Under the pieces are notes generated by a model, which had not been told where the DNA came from, did not search any database, and saw nothing but the letters and a program-made list of their open reading frames with translations. The position numbers and the translations under genes are program-made. Of a stretch of DNA of 64,000 nucleotides, positions 8,047 to 16,538 are shown piece by piece. Positions within the stretch are counted from its first letter, which is position 1, and each line of letters opens with the position of its first letter. The DNA comes from Neorhizobium alkalisoli (GTDB taxonomy: Bacteria; Pseudomonadota; Alphaproteobacteria; Rhizobiales; Rhizobiaceae): contig NZ_VIWP01000004.1 of the NCBI RefSeq assembly GCF_007829835.1, positions 434,001 through 498,000 on the forward strand, read 5' to 3'.

Positions 8047-9234
8047 TCAGATCGCCTTCAGTGCCTGCGCGAAGTCGTCAATCAGGTCCTGCGCATCCTC
8101 GATGCCGGCGGAAAGACGGACGATCCCCGGCGCGATTCCGAGCTCGGCACGGGCCTCGTCGGTGAGGTTCTTGTGCGTCGTCGTGGCCGGATGGGTGATG
8201 ATCGAGCGCGTATCGCCGAGATTGTTGGAGATCGTCACGACATCGAGCGCATTCTGCAGCTTGAAGGCTGCTTCCTTGCCACCCTTCAGCTCGAAAGCGA
8301 CCAGCGTCGAGCCGCCCGTCATCTGCTTCTTGATGATATCGGCCTGCGGATGGTCGGCGCGGCCGGGATAGATGACGCGGGCAACCTCTTTCTGCTCGGC
8401 CAGGAAGTCGGCGATCTTGGCGGCGTTCTCGGTCTGCTGTTTGACGCGGATCGCCAGCGTTTCGAGACCCTTGATCAGGGTCCAGGCCGTGAACGGCGAC
8501 ATGGCCGGGCCGGTATGGCGGTAATAATCCTGCAGATGCTCCGTCACCCATTCCTTGTCGGAGAGAATGACGCCGGCAAGGCTGCGACCCTGGCCGTCGA
8601 TATGTTTGGTGGCCGAATAAACGACGACATGGGCGCCGAGTTCGAGCGGCTTCTGGTAGAGCGGCGTTGCGAACACGTTGTCGACGACAACGCGGGCGCC
8701 AATCTGGTTGGCAAGCTTGGCGACGCCGGCGATATCGACCACTTCCAGCGTCGGATTGGTCGGGCTTTCGAGGAAGAAGACTTTTGTGTTCTTCTGGATT
8801 GCCTTTTCCCAGTTGGCGAGGTCACGGCCATCGACCAGCGTGCATTCGATGCCGTAGCGCGGCGCGAGCGTTTCGACCACCCAGCGGCAGGAACCGAACA
8901 GGGCGCGGGCGGCAACGATATGATCACCGGCACGCAGCTGGCAGAGAAGGGCGGCCGAAATGGCGGCCATGCCGGATGCGGTGGCGCGGGCCTCTTCGGC
9001 GCCTTCCAGCGCGCACATGCGCTTTTCGAACATGTCATTGGTCGGGCTGCCGTAGCGGGCATAGATAAAGCCCTCGCTCTCGCCCTTGAAACGGGCTTCT
9101 GCTGCTTCCGACGTATCGTAGACGAACCCTTGCGTCAGGTAGATCGCCTCGGACATTTCGCCATATTGCGAGCGCAGCGTGCCGCCGTGTACGAGCTGTG
9201 TTGCCGGACGCCAGTTCTTCGAATTCTTGCTCAT
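8047..9234 (-). CDS. metZ: O-succinylhomoserine sulfhydrylase
   Basis: The 395-residue PLP enzyme of the Cys/Met metabolism family starts at the ATG at 9234 (GAAGGTGG upstream) with the rhizobial MetZ N-terminus KNWRPATQLVHGGTLRS. Motifs include RYGSPTNDMFEKRMCALEG, FLESPTNPTLEVVDI, the PLP Lys in YSATKHIDGQGR and the C-terminal RLSAGIEDAQDLIDD. It makes homocysteine directly from O-succinylhomoserine and sulfide in methionine synthesis. An upstream Met at 9309 lies within the riboswitch and is not the start. Control by the SAM-II riboswitch at 9258-9350 fits the methionine role. Confidence 0.94.
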   Translation of the reverse strand: MSKNSKNWRPATQLVHGGTLRSQYGEMSEAIYLTQGFVYDTSEAAEARFKGESEGFIYARYGSPTNDMFEKRMCALEGAEEARATASGMAAISAALLCQLRAGDHIVAARALFGSCRWVVETLAPRYGIECTLVDGRDLANWEKAIQKNTKVFFLESPTNPTLEVVDIAGVAKLANQIGARVVVDNVFATPLYQKPLELGAHVVVYSATKHIDGQGRSLAGVILSDKEWVTEHLQDYYRHTGPAMSPFTAWTLIKGLETLAIRVKQQTENAAKIADFLAEQKEVARVIYPGRADHPQADIIKKQMTGGSTLVAFELKGGKEAAFKLQNALDVVTISNNLGDTRSIITHPATTTHKNLTDEARAELGIAPGIVRLSAGIEDAQDLIDDFAQALKAI

Positions 9235-9257
9235 CGCGTGACCACCTTCGTGATACA

Positions 9258-9350
9258 AAAAAACCGGTCGCAAAAGCAGACCGGTTTTCAACCCGGTCTT
9301 TTTAGCCACTTGTTTAACGTGGCTGCAAGCCGACCGGCCAAATCACCACG
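9258..9350 (-). promoter_or_regulatory. SAM-II riboswitch with terminator/antiterminator platform, metZ leader
   Basis: On the minus strand the leader has the SAM-II core: CGTGGTGATTTG from 9350, GCTTGCAGCCACG ending at 9318 (CGTGG pairs with CCACG to make P1), and TTAAACAAGTGGCTAAA ending at 9301 for the pseudoknot. Downstream, AAAACCGGTC (9288-9279) pairs with GACCGGTTTT (9269-9260), with more Ts after it, as a terminator. AGACCGG (9299-9293) can instead pair with CCGGTCT (9284-9278) as an antiterminator. SAM binding should reduce metZ expression. SAM-II elements are known upstream of metA and metZ in alphaproteobacteria. Confidence 0.93.
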
Positions 9351-9462
9351 GGATAAAGCTGCCTTACGCCTGGCACCTGCTTGCGTCAATGGTGCGCATT
9401 TGGTTTTGTCGCCAGAAAATATGCCGGAAGAAACATGCCGGGAAAAATATAAGAGAGACATG

Positions 9463-10554
9463 ATGGCTCGCGAAACAGGAATTCTGGCGGACCGCGCGAT
9501 TGCGGCGCTTTTTGAAGAGGGACGGCTGATCTCGGAGCGCGAGCTTGATCGCGACCAGATACAGCCCGCGAGCCTCGATCTTCGGCTGGGCGCAAAGGCC
9601 TTTCGTGTACGCGCCAGTTTCATGCCGGGCCCGAACAGCCTCGTGTCCGACAAGCTGGACCGCTTGAGCCTGCATGTCATCGATCTCTCCGAAGGGGCGG
9701 TGCTGGAAACCGGCTGCGTCTATATTGTGCCACTGATGGAGCGGCTCGATCTGCCGTCCGGCATGTCCGCCTCGGCCAATCCGAAAAGCTCGACCGGCCG
9801 CCTCGATATCTTTACCCGCGTCATCACGGATCACGCGCAGGAATTCGACAAGATCCCGGCCGGTTATTCCGGCCCGCTCTATTTGGAAATCTCGCCGCGC
9901 ACCTTCCCGATCGTCGTGCGCCGCGGTTCGCGCCTGTCGCAGATCCGCTTCCGCATCGGCAATGCGCTCCTGTCCGAGCCCGAGCTTCTGTCGCTGCACG
10001 AGGCCGAAACGCTGGTGGCAGCCTCCAAGCCGAACGTTTCCGGTGGCGGTATCGCGCTCTCGATCGATCTTTCCGGTGATACGCAAGGCCTGATCGGTTA
10101 CCGCGGCAAACATCACACGGCGGTCGTCGATGTCGACAAGAAGGCGCAGCATGATCTCTTCGATTTCTGGGAGCCGATCTACAGCCGCGGTCGCAACGAG
10201 CTGATCCTCGATCCGGACGAATTCTACATTCTTGTCTCGCGCGAAGCCGTCCACGTGCCGCCGCTCTATGCGGCCGAAATGACACCCTTTGATCCGCTGG
10301 TCGGCGAATTCCGCGTCCATTATGCCGGTTTCTTCGATCCCGGCTTCGGCCATGAAGCGGCCGGCGGCCGCGGCAGCCGTGCGGTACTCGAAGTGCGCAG
10401 CCACGAAGTGCCCTTCATCCTCGAAGACGGCCAGATCGTCGGCCGCCTTGTCTACGAACACATGCTGGAACACCCGCAAGGCCTTTACGGCACCGGCCTC
10501 GGTTCCAACTATCAGGCGCAGGGCCTGAAACTGTCGAAGCATTTTCGCACCTGA
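9463..10554 (+). CDS. dcd: 2'-deoxycytidine 5'-triphosphate deaminase, two-domain alphaproteobacterial form
   Basis: The 363-residue protein begins MARETGILADRAIAALF (an adjacent ATG at 9460 would add one Met). It is about twice the length of canonical Dcd and contains two dUTPase-like halves: QIQPASLDLRLGAKAFRVR and SASANPKSSTGRLDIFTRV in the first half, and a second with DEFYILVSREAVHVPP and GFFDPGFGHE. It converts dCTP to dUTP for dTMP synthesis. The reading frame stays open far to the left (to 7969), but that part is antisense to metZ. It is divergent from metZ across the riboswitch leader. Confidence 0.9.
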   Translation: MARETGILADRAIAALFEEGRLISERELDRDQIQPASLDLRLGAKAFRVRASFMPGPNSLVSDKLDRLSLHVIDLSEGAVLETGCVYIVPLMERLDLPSGMSASANPKSSTGRLDIFTRVITDHAQEFDKIPAGYSGPLYLEISPRTFPIVVRRGSRLSQIRFRIGNALLSEPELLSLHEAETLVAASKPNVSGGGIALSIDLSGDTQGLIGYRGKHHTAVVDVDKKAQHDLFDFWEPIYSRGRNELILDPDEFYILVSREAVHVPPLYAAEMTPFDPLVGEFRVHYAGFFDPGFGHEAAGGRGSRAVLEVRSHEVPFILEDGQIVGRLVYEHMLEHPQGLYGTGLGSNYQAQGLKLSKHFRT

Positions 10555-10640
10555 CCGGCAATTGCCGGTCTCGCTTTCAGCGGGTTCCGGCCGCCGAGCT
10601 TGACAGCCGCCGGCATCTGTTGGAAAGCTCAAGGTCGAAT

Positions 10641-10714
10641 GCGGGTGTAGCTCAATGGTAGAGCAGCAGCTTCCCAAGCTGAATACGAGGGTTCGATTCC
10701 CTTCACCCGCTCCA
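10641..10714 (+). tRNA. tRNA-Gly (CCC anticodon)
   Basis: The 74-base sequence folds as a cloverleaf. The acceptor arm is GCGGGTG/CACCCGC, the D arm is AGCTCAATGGTAGAGC, the anticodon loop TTCCCAA sits in a CAGC/GCTG stem, and the T arm contains GGTTCGATTCC. The 3' CCA is encoded. The anticodon CCC reads GGG glycine codons. Confidence 0.96.
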
Positions 10715-11032
10715 ATCGCTTTCCCAGTGATCTCGAATAGCGTCGGTTGGCCGCCGCCATACCAGAAGGTGATGTTTGCCATTGCGCCTGCAATTCCACG
10801 CATGGCAACCAATGGGTGTATTCGATTTTCATTTTGCGGCTCCGCAAAACTAAAAGTTGACTTTCTGCGCGCCAACCTCTATTTACAGTTTACCGATATT
10901 TTTCTGCCGAGAACTGCTTGCTGCGCGTCTGGCACCGCGTGTTGATCGACCCTCCCTTTGAAGCATCGTTACCACCATCCGCAATGCTCCGCGTCGCGGT
11001 CGTTCCTCTATGTTGCTATGAAAGGGTTCATC
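10715..11032 (+). promoter_or_regulatory. Leader/promoter region of the cold-shock gene
   Basis: This 318-base gap between tRNA-Gly and the cold-shock gene has no supported coding frame. An AT-rich patch around 10840-10910 contains TTTACAGTTTACCGATATTTTT and similar promoter-like sequence (quoted in parts: TTTACAGTTTACC, GATATTTTT). A long 5' untranslated leader is typical of cspA-type genes, which are controlled by mRNA structure at low temperature; that is inference here. Confidence 0.45.
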
Positions 11033-11242
11033 ATGACCACTGGCACAGTTAAATGGTTCAATTCCACCAAGGGCTTCGGCTTTATTCAGCCTGACAACGG
11101 CGGCCCGGATGCATTCGTGCATATCTCGGCAGTCGAGAGGGCAGGCATGCGCGAGCTCGTTGAAGGCCAGAAGGTCAGCTTCGAGCTTGAGCAGGACAGG
11201 AAGTCCGGCAAGATGTCCGCTAGCAACCTGCAAGCTGCCTAA
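11033..11242 (+). CDS. CspA-family cold-shock protein
   Basis: The 69-residue product starts [18 protein letters not shown] and carries both RNA-binding motifs, RNP1 (KGFGFI) and RNP2 (AFVHIS), in an OB-fold ending [18 protein letters not shown]. It binds single-stranded RNA/DNA and acts as an RNA chaperone in the cytoplasm. In-frame codons upstream (to 10958) do not look like Csp. AAAGGG precedes the ATG. A strong terminator follows at 11307-11334. Confidence 0.95.
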   Translation: MTTGTVKWFNSTKGFGFIQPDNGGPDAFVHISAVERAGMRELVEGQKVSFELEQDRKSGKMSASNLQAA

Positions 11243-11306
11243 CAACGGTATCTGCTTTCCTTTGACCACGGATGTACTGGCACTGCTGAAAGCGTGAAAC
11301 CATATG

Positions 11307-11334
11307 AGGTCAGGCAATTGCCTGACCTTTTTTG
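11307..11334 (+). terminator. Intrinsic terminator after the cold-shock gene
   Basis: AGGTCAGGC (11307-11315) and GCCTGACCT (11320-11328) form a perfect 9-bp stem with an AATT loop, followed directly by a run of Ts to 11333. Confidence 0.93.
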
Positions 11335-11365
11335 TTGCTTTCTAAGGCTCTCACGGAGGATGCCG

Positions 11366-11581
11366 ATGACCGAGAACTATAGCAAGGGACGTCAGGCCGC
11401 CGAGAAGGCGTTCGGTAAAACGCAGGCTCCGCTCCTTGCGGGTGACCGCGCGCGCGAAGAAGTGAGCTCCGTCGAGCTTGCCCGCCAGGAAAAGACGGCT
11501 CGGCTGCGCCAGGCGCGCCTCGCCAAGGAAGCTGAGGATGCTGCCGCAGGCCCCGCTGGCGATTCCGGCAAAATCCTCTGA
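11366..11581 (+). CDS. Small charged protein downstream of csp, unknown function
   Basis: From the ATG at 11366 (GGAGG six bases upstream; an ATG at 11360 abuts it and is less likely) it encodes 71 residues beginning MTENYSKGRQAAEKAFGKTQ. The product is hydrophilic, mostly predicted helix, rich in Ala, Arg, Glu and Lys, with a flexible glycine/proline C-terminus. There is no signal peptide or membrane segment, and I do not recognise a named family. It lies between the csp terminator and the next small gene and may share a transcript with it. Confidence 0.7.
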   Translation: MTENYSKGRQAAEKAFGKTQAPLLAGDRAREEVSSVELARQEKTARLRQARLAKEAEDAAAGPAGDSGKIL

Positions 11582-11628
11582 ACAATCCGCAAGCCGGCCA
11601 CCAAACAGATCTATCCGAGAGTGAGATA

Positions 11629-12009
11629 TTGAGAAACGTCAGAGACAACGAGCTTACCCAGCGCCGCAATGCCGCGGCCGATGCCAAGGCAGCCCTTCTT
11701 CAGGCCTTCATAGCGAAGAAAGATGCGGATGCTCCTGCTCGTGAGGCAAGACAGGCGGAACGCCGCCTGGTTGCCGAAGCACGTGCAGTGCGTCAGGCGG
11801 AACGGCAGCAGGCGAAGCTTGATGAGCGCAATCGCGAAATGCGGGAGGCTGCCGAGCGCCATGCCGCCGAAGCTTTGGCCGCTCGCGCCGAGGTGGAAGC
11901 GCGTGAGATGGCAGACGCAAACCGCGTCACGCGCGTTGTCGAAGACGAGGCCGCCCGCAAGGCGGAACGCGACCGGAAATATGCCGCACGAAAAGCGCGC
12001 CGGTCTTAA
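11629..12009 (+). CDS. DUF6481-like Ala/Arg/Glu-rich coiled-coil protein (TTG start)
   Basis: This 126-residue protein starts at a TTG (11629) behind GAGAGTGAG; no ATG is available until residue 70. The N-terminus MRNVRDNELTQRRNAAADAK resembles proteins annotated DUF6481 in rhizobia. The rest is an almost continuous charged helix with repeated EARxAERxxAEAR-like spacing and a basic tail (RKYAARKARRS). It is probably a cytoplasmic nucleic-acid or ribosome-associated helix, but this is inference from composition alone. The start codon and family call are moderate confidence. Confidence 0.65.
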   Translation: MRNVRDNELTQRRNAAADAKAALLQAFIAKKDADAPAREARQAERRLVAEARAVRQAERQQAKLDERNREMREAAERHAAEALAARAEVEAREMADANRVTRVVEDEAARKAERDRKYAARKARRS

Positions 12010-12094
12010 CGATTATTCGCGCCACAGGCCGAAATCGCCAGATGCGATGCGGGTTTATGCCCGCTGCCCAAGAGCGCCATCAACCAACGAAACG

Positions 12095-12427
12095 ATGACA
12101 AACATGACCATCATTGCCTCCACCCCTGCCAACCTGACAGTCGAGTTGACGCCAACTCAGGTCAGGTGCCTGAAGCTTGCCAAGGATGGCGATCTTCATC
12201 CCCAGGAAGACGGGAAAAAATGGACACATCTCAATGCCACCGTCACCTATTCGAAATCCGATCGCTTCAAGGAGCGCCCGCAGAAGATAAAATTCGCGAC
12301 GACCGTTACGGTAGAGCAGCTCAGGGAGCACGGTCATCTGCGTGTTCTTGACGCTGAAGGAAATGCCGCCGAAACTCCGCATGCAATTACCATGGCAGGC
12401 AAGATCTGGCTGCTCAAACACAAGTAA
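12095..12427 (+). CDS. Hypothetical protein, 110 residues
   Basis: The frame starts at ATG 12095 (or 12104) and encodes a compact protein beginning MTNMTIIASTPANLTVELTP. It contains LTPTQVRCLKLAKDGDLHPQ, a helix followed by a turn that could be a small DNA- or RNA-binding element, then beta-rich TVTYSKSD and PQKIKFATTVTVEQL, and ends IWLLKHK. No catalytic motif, signal or membrane segment is seen, and I do not recognise the family. It sits in a run of small same-strand genes after csp. Confidence 0.65.
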   Translation: MTNMTIIASTPANLTVELTPTQVRCLKLAKDGDLHPQEDGKKWTHLNATVTYSKSDRFKERPQKIKFATTVTVEQLREHGHLRVLDAEGNAAETPHAITMAGKIWLLKHK

Positions 12428-12447
12428 CGGTGATCTTGGGGTCTTTG

Positions 12448-12798
12448 ATGCAAGCGCGTCCAGACGGTGACTACGACGGGCATGTTTTGTTTGCAGACGA
12501 TGCGGACGATTCCCAGTCATGGGACTGTCAGACATGCGGGGCCTGTTGCTCCTACTCGTCCGAATGGCCGAGATTCACCATGGAAACCGACGAGGCTCTG
12601 GATCTGCTTCCGGCAAAATACGTGGCCGATGATCAGCGCGGCATGCGTTGTGATGGCGAACGCTGTTCGGCGCTTTCCGGCCGGATCGGCGAGGGCACGT
12701 CATGCCTCGTTTATGAGGTCCGCCCCGATGTATGCCGAGCCTGCTTGCCCGGTGATCCCGAATGTCGGATGGCGCGCGCTGCTTTCGGGATAGTTTAA
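12448..12798 (+). CDS. YkgJ-family cysteine-cluster protein
   Basis: The 116-residue product (ATG 12448 after GGGGTCTTTG; a GTG at 12430 is an alternative) has the CxxCGxCC signature WDCQTCGACCSYSSEWPRF near its N-terminus. Further cysteines follow at GMRCDGERCSAL, SCLVYEVRPDVCRAC and PECRMARAAF, the pattern of the YkgJ/CxxCxxCC family thought to chelate zinc or iron. Function is not established. It is the last of the plus-strand small genes and ends seven bases before the convergent glycosyltransferase gene. Confidence 0.85.
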   Translation: MQARPDGDYDGHVLFADDADDSQSWDCQTCGACCSYSSEWPRFTMETDEALDLLPAKYVADDQRGMRCDGERCSALSGRIGEGTSCLVYEVRPDVCRACLPGDPECRMARAAFGIV

Positions 12799-12804
12799 CG
12801 CCGG

Positions 12805-14727
12805 CTATTTTCCCTTCATATCCGTCCGCGGTGTATGCGGCGTCTTGCTCCAGAAGAACGGCTTTCTGTAAAGTTCCAGCACCGCCCGCCAGGCGGCATA
12901 GGAGATCATCAGCCAGTAGAGCGGCACCGCGACCCAGCGGCGCCCGAGCAGCTGTTTCTCATGGTCGATCATCGACCCTATGCCGAGCCCGAGAAAGGTG
13001 AGGTAGCTGCCGACGATATTGACGCTGTCGAGGATGAAGAGCGAAAGTGCTTGAGCCGAAACCTCGTTTGCCGGCGCTTCGAGCAATGCGATCGCGCCGA
13101 CTCCGAGGAACACCAGGATCAGTGGATGAAGCAGGGCGGAGACGAGCATGCCGCCGACCAGCAATTGCAGGATCAGGAAGGGCACCAGGCCCATGTCGCG
13201 GATGAGGCGGCGCGGATCGCGCATCAGCACCAGCCAGGTCTGCACCCAGCCCTTGAACCACCGGGTGCGCTGTGACACCCAGACCGGAACCGAAACGGGT
13301 GCATCCTCGAGTGTCTGCCGCTGGATTACGTCTGATCTATAGCCGAGCCGGTAGAGGCGTATGCCCATGTCCGCGTCCTCGGTGACATTATAGGGATCCC
13401 AGCCGCCGGCAGCGATCAGGGCCGCAGTGCGGAAATGATTGGACGTGCCGCCGAGCGGCAGCGGCATGCGCGTCCTGCCGAGCATCGGCAGCAGGCCGCG
13501 AAAAAGGCCGGAATATTCGAGCGAAAACAACGCGCTCAGCCAGGATTGCCCGACATTGGTGATGATCAGCGGCGCCTGCAGGCAGCCGAGTTCGGGTGGC
13601 GCATTGCGGAAATGTTGATAGGCTTCGCGCAGCTGCTGCGGATGCGGCCGGTCCTCCGCGTCATAGATCGCGAGAAACTCGCCGCGTGCGGCCGCAAGCG
13701 CATAGGTCAACGCCTTCGGCTTGGTGCGTGGACCATAGGCCGGCACTTCGACGATCTCGAATTGCGGCCCGGGCCCGAGTGCCCGCAAGGCTTCAATTGT
13801 CTCCCGGTCATCGGCCTCGCAAACCAGCTTGATGTCGAGGAGAGATGCCGGCCAGTCGAGACGCTCGAGGCCACGCAGCAGCTGCTCGGCCATGCCCGCC
13901 TCTCGGTAAAGTGCGACCATGACCGTGTAACGCGGCAATGGCCCGACGGTCTGAGAGAGAGATTTTCGCGGAACGGCCATGAATTTTCGGCGCGCGAGCG
14001 CGACGATCCGCAGGATCAGCGATGCGAAATAGGTAAAGGACAGGGCGACATGCAGGCAGTACAGCGTCTCGAAGGGCAGGGCGCCGAAACAGACGATGAT
14101 GGCGGCAAGCAGAATGCCACCGTAAAACCCTTGAGCGCCGGAGAGCACGACTCGGGCCGAAAACGCCGGCTTCTGCTCGAACAGGCTGTTGGTTGTTTCC
14201 CGCACCCGGCGGTCTTCGCCCGCCTTCCAGACGGCCCGCCGCACCGCGCTTGGCGTCGTGACGGCAAGGTTGCGGCCGAGCGCCGGCATGGTCATCAGCG
14301 CGGCGGCGATCTCGCTTAAGCGTGCCGCCTCGGGGACGATAGCCGCCTCCTGCGGGCGATGGCGATGAGCGATGCGCAGCAGCGTCGGCCGATGCAGCTG
14401 CGTGTCGAGCAATGGCGTGGTAACGACCTGATGCGGGTCGATCTCGCTCACGAAGGGCAGGCGCAGCATCCGCGCCATCGCGCCATAATAGGCATTTTCT
14501 TCCACCTCGCCGCTTGCAAGAAGCTCCGCCTCCACGGTGGTGCCGTTGGCGCGGGCGGTCAGCGCCAGCCGCGCCAGAAGCGGTTTCGAAAAGCCGAGCG
14601 CGGCCAGCACCGCCATCTCCGTCCCCGGCGCTGGCCGGCTCTCGCCCTCGTGTCCCCGCAAAGGATGAATGCGGCGCGCATCATCCCATTTATCCGTCGC
14701 CCCTGGCGGATATTTCCCCACGTCCAT
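12805..14727 (-). CDS. Family-2 glycosyltransferase with N-terminal MshEN/T2SSE-N-like domain
   Basis: From ATG 14727 it encodes 640 residues. Residues about 40-120 (LGFSKPLLARLALTARANG, VEAELLASGEVEENAYYG, MLRLPFVSEIDP) resemble the MshEN/T2SSE-N domain found on type II secretion ATPases and some cellulose-synthase-like enzymes, which binds c-di-GMP in MshE. Two membrane helices follow (about 205-260), then a GT2 catalytic domain with EADD, DAEDRPHP, TEDADMGIRL and QRTRWFKGW, the processive D,D,D,QxxRW set. Four or more C-terminal membrane helices complete it. It probably polymerises or exports a beta-glycan at the inner membrane, possibly under second-messenger control. An earlier Met (14817) gives an atypical N-terminus. 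Confidence 0.82.
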   Translation of the reverse strand: MDVGKYPPGATDKWDDARRIHPLRGHEGESRPAPGTEMAVLAALGFSKPLLARLALTARANGTTVEAELLASGEVEENAYYGAMARMLRLPFVSEIDPHQVVTTPLLDTQLHRPTLLRIAHRHRPQEAAIVPEAARLSEIAAALMTMPALGRNLAVTTPSAVRRAVWKAGEDRRVRETTNSLFEQKPAFSARVVLSGAQGFYGGILLAAIIVCFGALPFETLYCLHVALSFTYFASLILRIVALARRKFMAVPRKSLSQTVGPLPRYTVMVALYREAGMAEQLLRGLERLDWPASLLDIKLVCEADDRETIEALRALGPGPQFEIVEVPAYGPRTKPKALTYALAAARGEFLAIYDAEDRPHPQQLREAYQHFRNAPPELGCLQAPLIITNVGQSWLSALFSLEYSGLFRGLLPMLGRTRMPLPLGGTSNHFRTAALIAAGGWDPYNVTEDADMGIRLYRLGYRSDVIQRQTLEDAPVSVPVWVSQRTRWFKGWVQTWLVLMRDPRRLIRDMGLVPFLILQLLVGGMLVSALLHPLILVFLGVGAIALLEAPANEVSAQALSLFILDSVNIVGSYLTFLGLGIGSMIDHEKQLLGRRWVAVPLYWLMISYAAWRAVLELYRKPFFWSKTPHTPRTDMKGK

Positions 14728-14811
14728 CACTCTGTTACACCGTTGACCCGCGGGCGCACGTTGCTGATGATTTCGTCCAGATAGTCTTGAGCCCCGATAT
14801 GGATCATAAGG

Positions 14812-15693
14812 ATGCACCCGGTGTTTTCATCCCTGAAAATCGGTAGAATCTTCACCGTAATGCAACTTTTTGGGGTTTTTCTTGCCTGCCTTCCGGCAAC
14901 CCCGGCAAGTGCTGCCGAGGGCGCGCGGCAATTGCCGCTGATGTTCGATGGCGCAGAAAGACTGTCGCGGCCCGATCTTTCGGCCGTGCTTCGGGTCCGT
15001 ATCCTGACGACGGTGGATTTCCCGCCCTTCAATTTCGCCGATCAGGCGGGGCGCCTGTCCGGTTTCAATATCGATCTCGCCCGCGAGATCTGCGCCGTGC
15101 TGAAGCTGGAAACCCGCTGCCAGATCCAGGCTATGCCTTTTGACGAGCTGGAAAAGACGCTGGAAAGCGGTGGTGGCGAAGCCGTCATGGCCGGCATCGC
15201 CGCAACATCCGAACTGCGCGCCCGTTTCCTGTTTTCGCGCCCCTATCTCGGCGTTCCGGCCCGTTTCGCCCGCAACCGCGCGGCAAGGATCGATGGCGAC
15301 ACCGCAAAGGCGCTTTCCGGCCGCCCGGTAGGGATCGTTGCCGGCACCACGCATGAAGCCATGCTGAAGGCGTTTTTCCCGAAGATCACGGCAACTCCAT
15401 TCGATAGCTATGACGCCATGCTGGCGGCTCTGAAGGACGGCAAGGTGGACGCCGTGTTTGCCGATGGCCTGCGGCTTCCCTTCTGGGTGTCGGGAGAAGC
15501 GTCCGGCAATTGCTGCGCCCTGTTCGACGGCCCCTATCTGTCGCAGAAGTTTTTGGGCGAAGGCCTGTCGGTCATGCTGCGCAAGAACGACCCGCTGCTC
15601 GCCTCTGCCTTTGATCAAGCGCTCGCCGACCTGTCGTCCAACGGCCGTCTGCAGGAGCTCTATCTGCGCTATTTCCCGAACGGGCTTTACTGA
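14812..15693 (+). CDS. Periplasmic amino-acid-type solute-binding protein (SBP family 3)
   Basis: The 293-residue protein has an N-terminal signal peptide (QLFGVFLACLPATPASAA) and the two-lobe family-3 binding fold: LTTVDFPPFNFADQAGRLSG (ligand pocket), FNIDLAREICAVL, MAGIAATSELRARFLFSRPY and a second lobe with GRPVGIVAGTTHEAML, KVDAVFADGLRLPFW. The ligand is probably an amino acid or similar small polar molecule. No ABC permease or ATPase is adjacent, so it is an orphan binding protein or a sensor module. Start 14812 has a poor ribosome site; ATG 14860 also leaves a signal peptide. It is divergent from the glycosyltransferase gene. Confidence 0.82.
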   Translation: MHPVFSSLKIGRIFTVMQLFGVFLACLPATPASAAEGARQLPLMFDGAERLSRPDLSAVLRVRILTTVDFPPFNFADQAGRLSGFNIDLAREICAVLKLETRCQIQAMPFDELEKTLESGGGEAVMAGIAATSELRARFLFSRPYLGVPARFARNRAARIDGDTAKALSGRPVGIVAGTTHEAMLKAFFPKITATPFDSYDAMLAALKDGKVDAVFADGLRLPFWVSGEASGNCCALFDGPYLSQKFLGEGLSVMLRKNDPLLASAFDQALADLSSNGRLQELYLRYFPNGLY

Positions 15694-15735
15694 ACCGATC
15701 ACTTGTCAGGAATTGTTTCCTGATGCCGGTTGCTA

Positions 15736-16401
15736 CTACTGGCTTGCCCAGATGATACGGGCCATCCATTCAACATCGGCAATGTCGAAGGACCGGTTTG
15801 GGTGTTCCGGGTTGAGTGACAGAAGTTCGATGGTGCGGGGGCTCTGGCGCGTCAGAATCTTGGCCATGACCTCGCCCTCGCGCGTTTTCAGAACGACACG
15901 GTCGCCACGACGCACCTGCGCCCCCGGCTCGACGATCAGCACGTCGCCGTCGCGGTAAAGCGGCATCATCGACTCGCCCTGCACTTCAAGCGCATAGACA
16001 CCGCTCTTGCGGCTCGGATCGACGGGAAATTCCACCACATCCCAGCCCTGGCCAGCCGGAAAACCACCATCGTCGAAAAAACCGCCCGATCCGGCCTGGG
16101 CAAAACCGAGCAGCGGTATCGTGCCGGCCTGCGGCGGAAAACTGCCCTGCGGCAGCTGCGAATGGCCCGTGACGGAAGGAAAATAGCTCAGGAATTGGTC
16201 GATCGTCGCACCGGTCGCATCTAGCACTTTGGAGATCGATTCCGTCGAGGGCCAGCGCAGTCGGCCATCCGGACCAAGCCGCTTCGATTTGTTGAACGAT
16301 GTCGGATCAAGGCCCGCCCGCCGCGCAAGACCTGACGGCGTCAGCTGATTGCGTTCAGCGAGCTTGTCGATGGCGCTCCATATCTTTTCGTGTGACAGCA
16401 T
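15736..16401 (-). CDS. XRE-HTH regulator with S24 (LexA/CI-like) autoprotease domain
   Basis: The 221-residue protein has an N-terminal HTH (about 5-70: WSAIDKLAERNQLTPSGLAR, DPTSFNKSKR) and a C-terminal S24 peptidase fold. The nucleophile Ser is in QGESMMPLYRDGD and the general-base Lys lies in the following VVLKTREGEVMAKIL. A cleavage-site-like segment is LLGFAQAGSGGFFDD. This architecture fits phage-CI-type or LexA-like repressors that cleave themselves under stress, but the gene is in a housekeeping context with no phage genes around it and is widespread in alphaproteobacteria. Its targets are unknown. Confidence 0.85.
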   Translation of the reverse strand: MLSHEKIWSAIDKLAERNQLTPSGLARRAGLDPTSFNKSKRLGPDGRLRWPSTESISKVLDATGATIDQFLSYFPSVTGHSQLPQGSFPPQAGTIPLLGFAQAGSGGFFDDGGFPAGQGWDVVEFPVDPSRKSGVYALEVQGESMMPLYRDGDVLIVEPGAQVRRGDRVVLKTREGEVMAKILTRQSPRTIELLSLNPEHPNRSFDIADVEWMARIIWASQ

Positions 16402-16538
16402 CGTCGTCCAGTCCCGGGCTCAAGCCGCTCGGCATTCCCGGCATGTACGGCCGGTCATGTCGGGAACAGCGCCGAAGGAATTTAGCCGAGCTTGCCCGAT
16501 CCGTAAAGCCAAAAAGGAATAAAATCCTTTCTGCGAGT

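Noticed and set aside
7969..9459. Left half of a very long plus-strand frame ending in dcd
   Set aside because: It runs antisense through metZ and its riboswitch; only the part from 9463 resembles dCTP deaminase.
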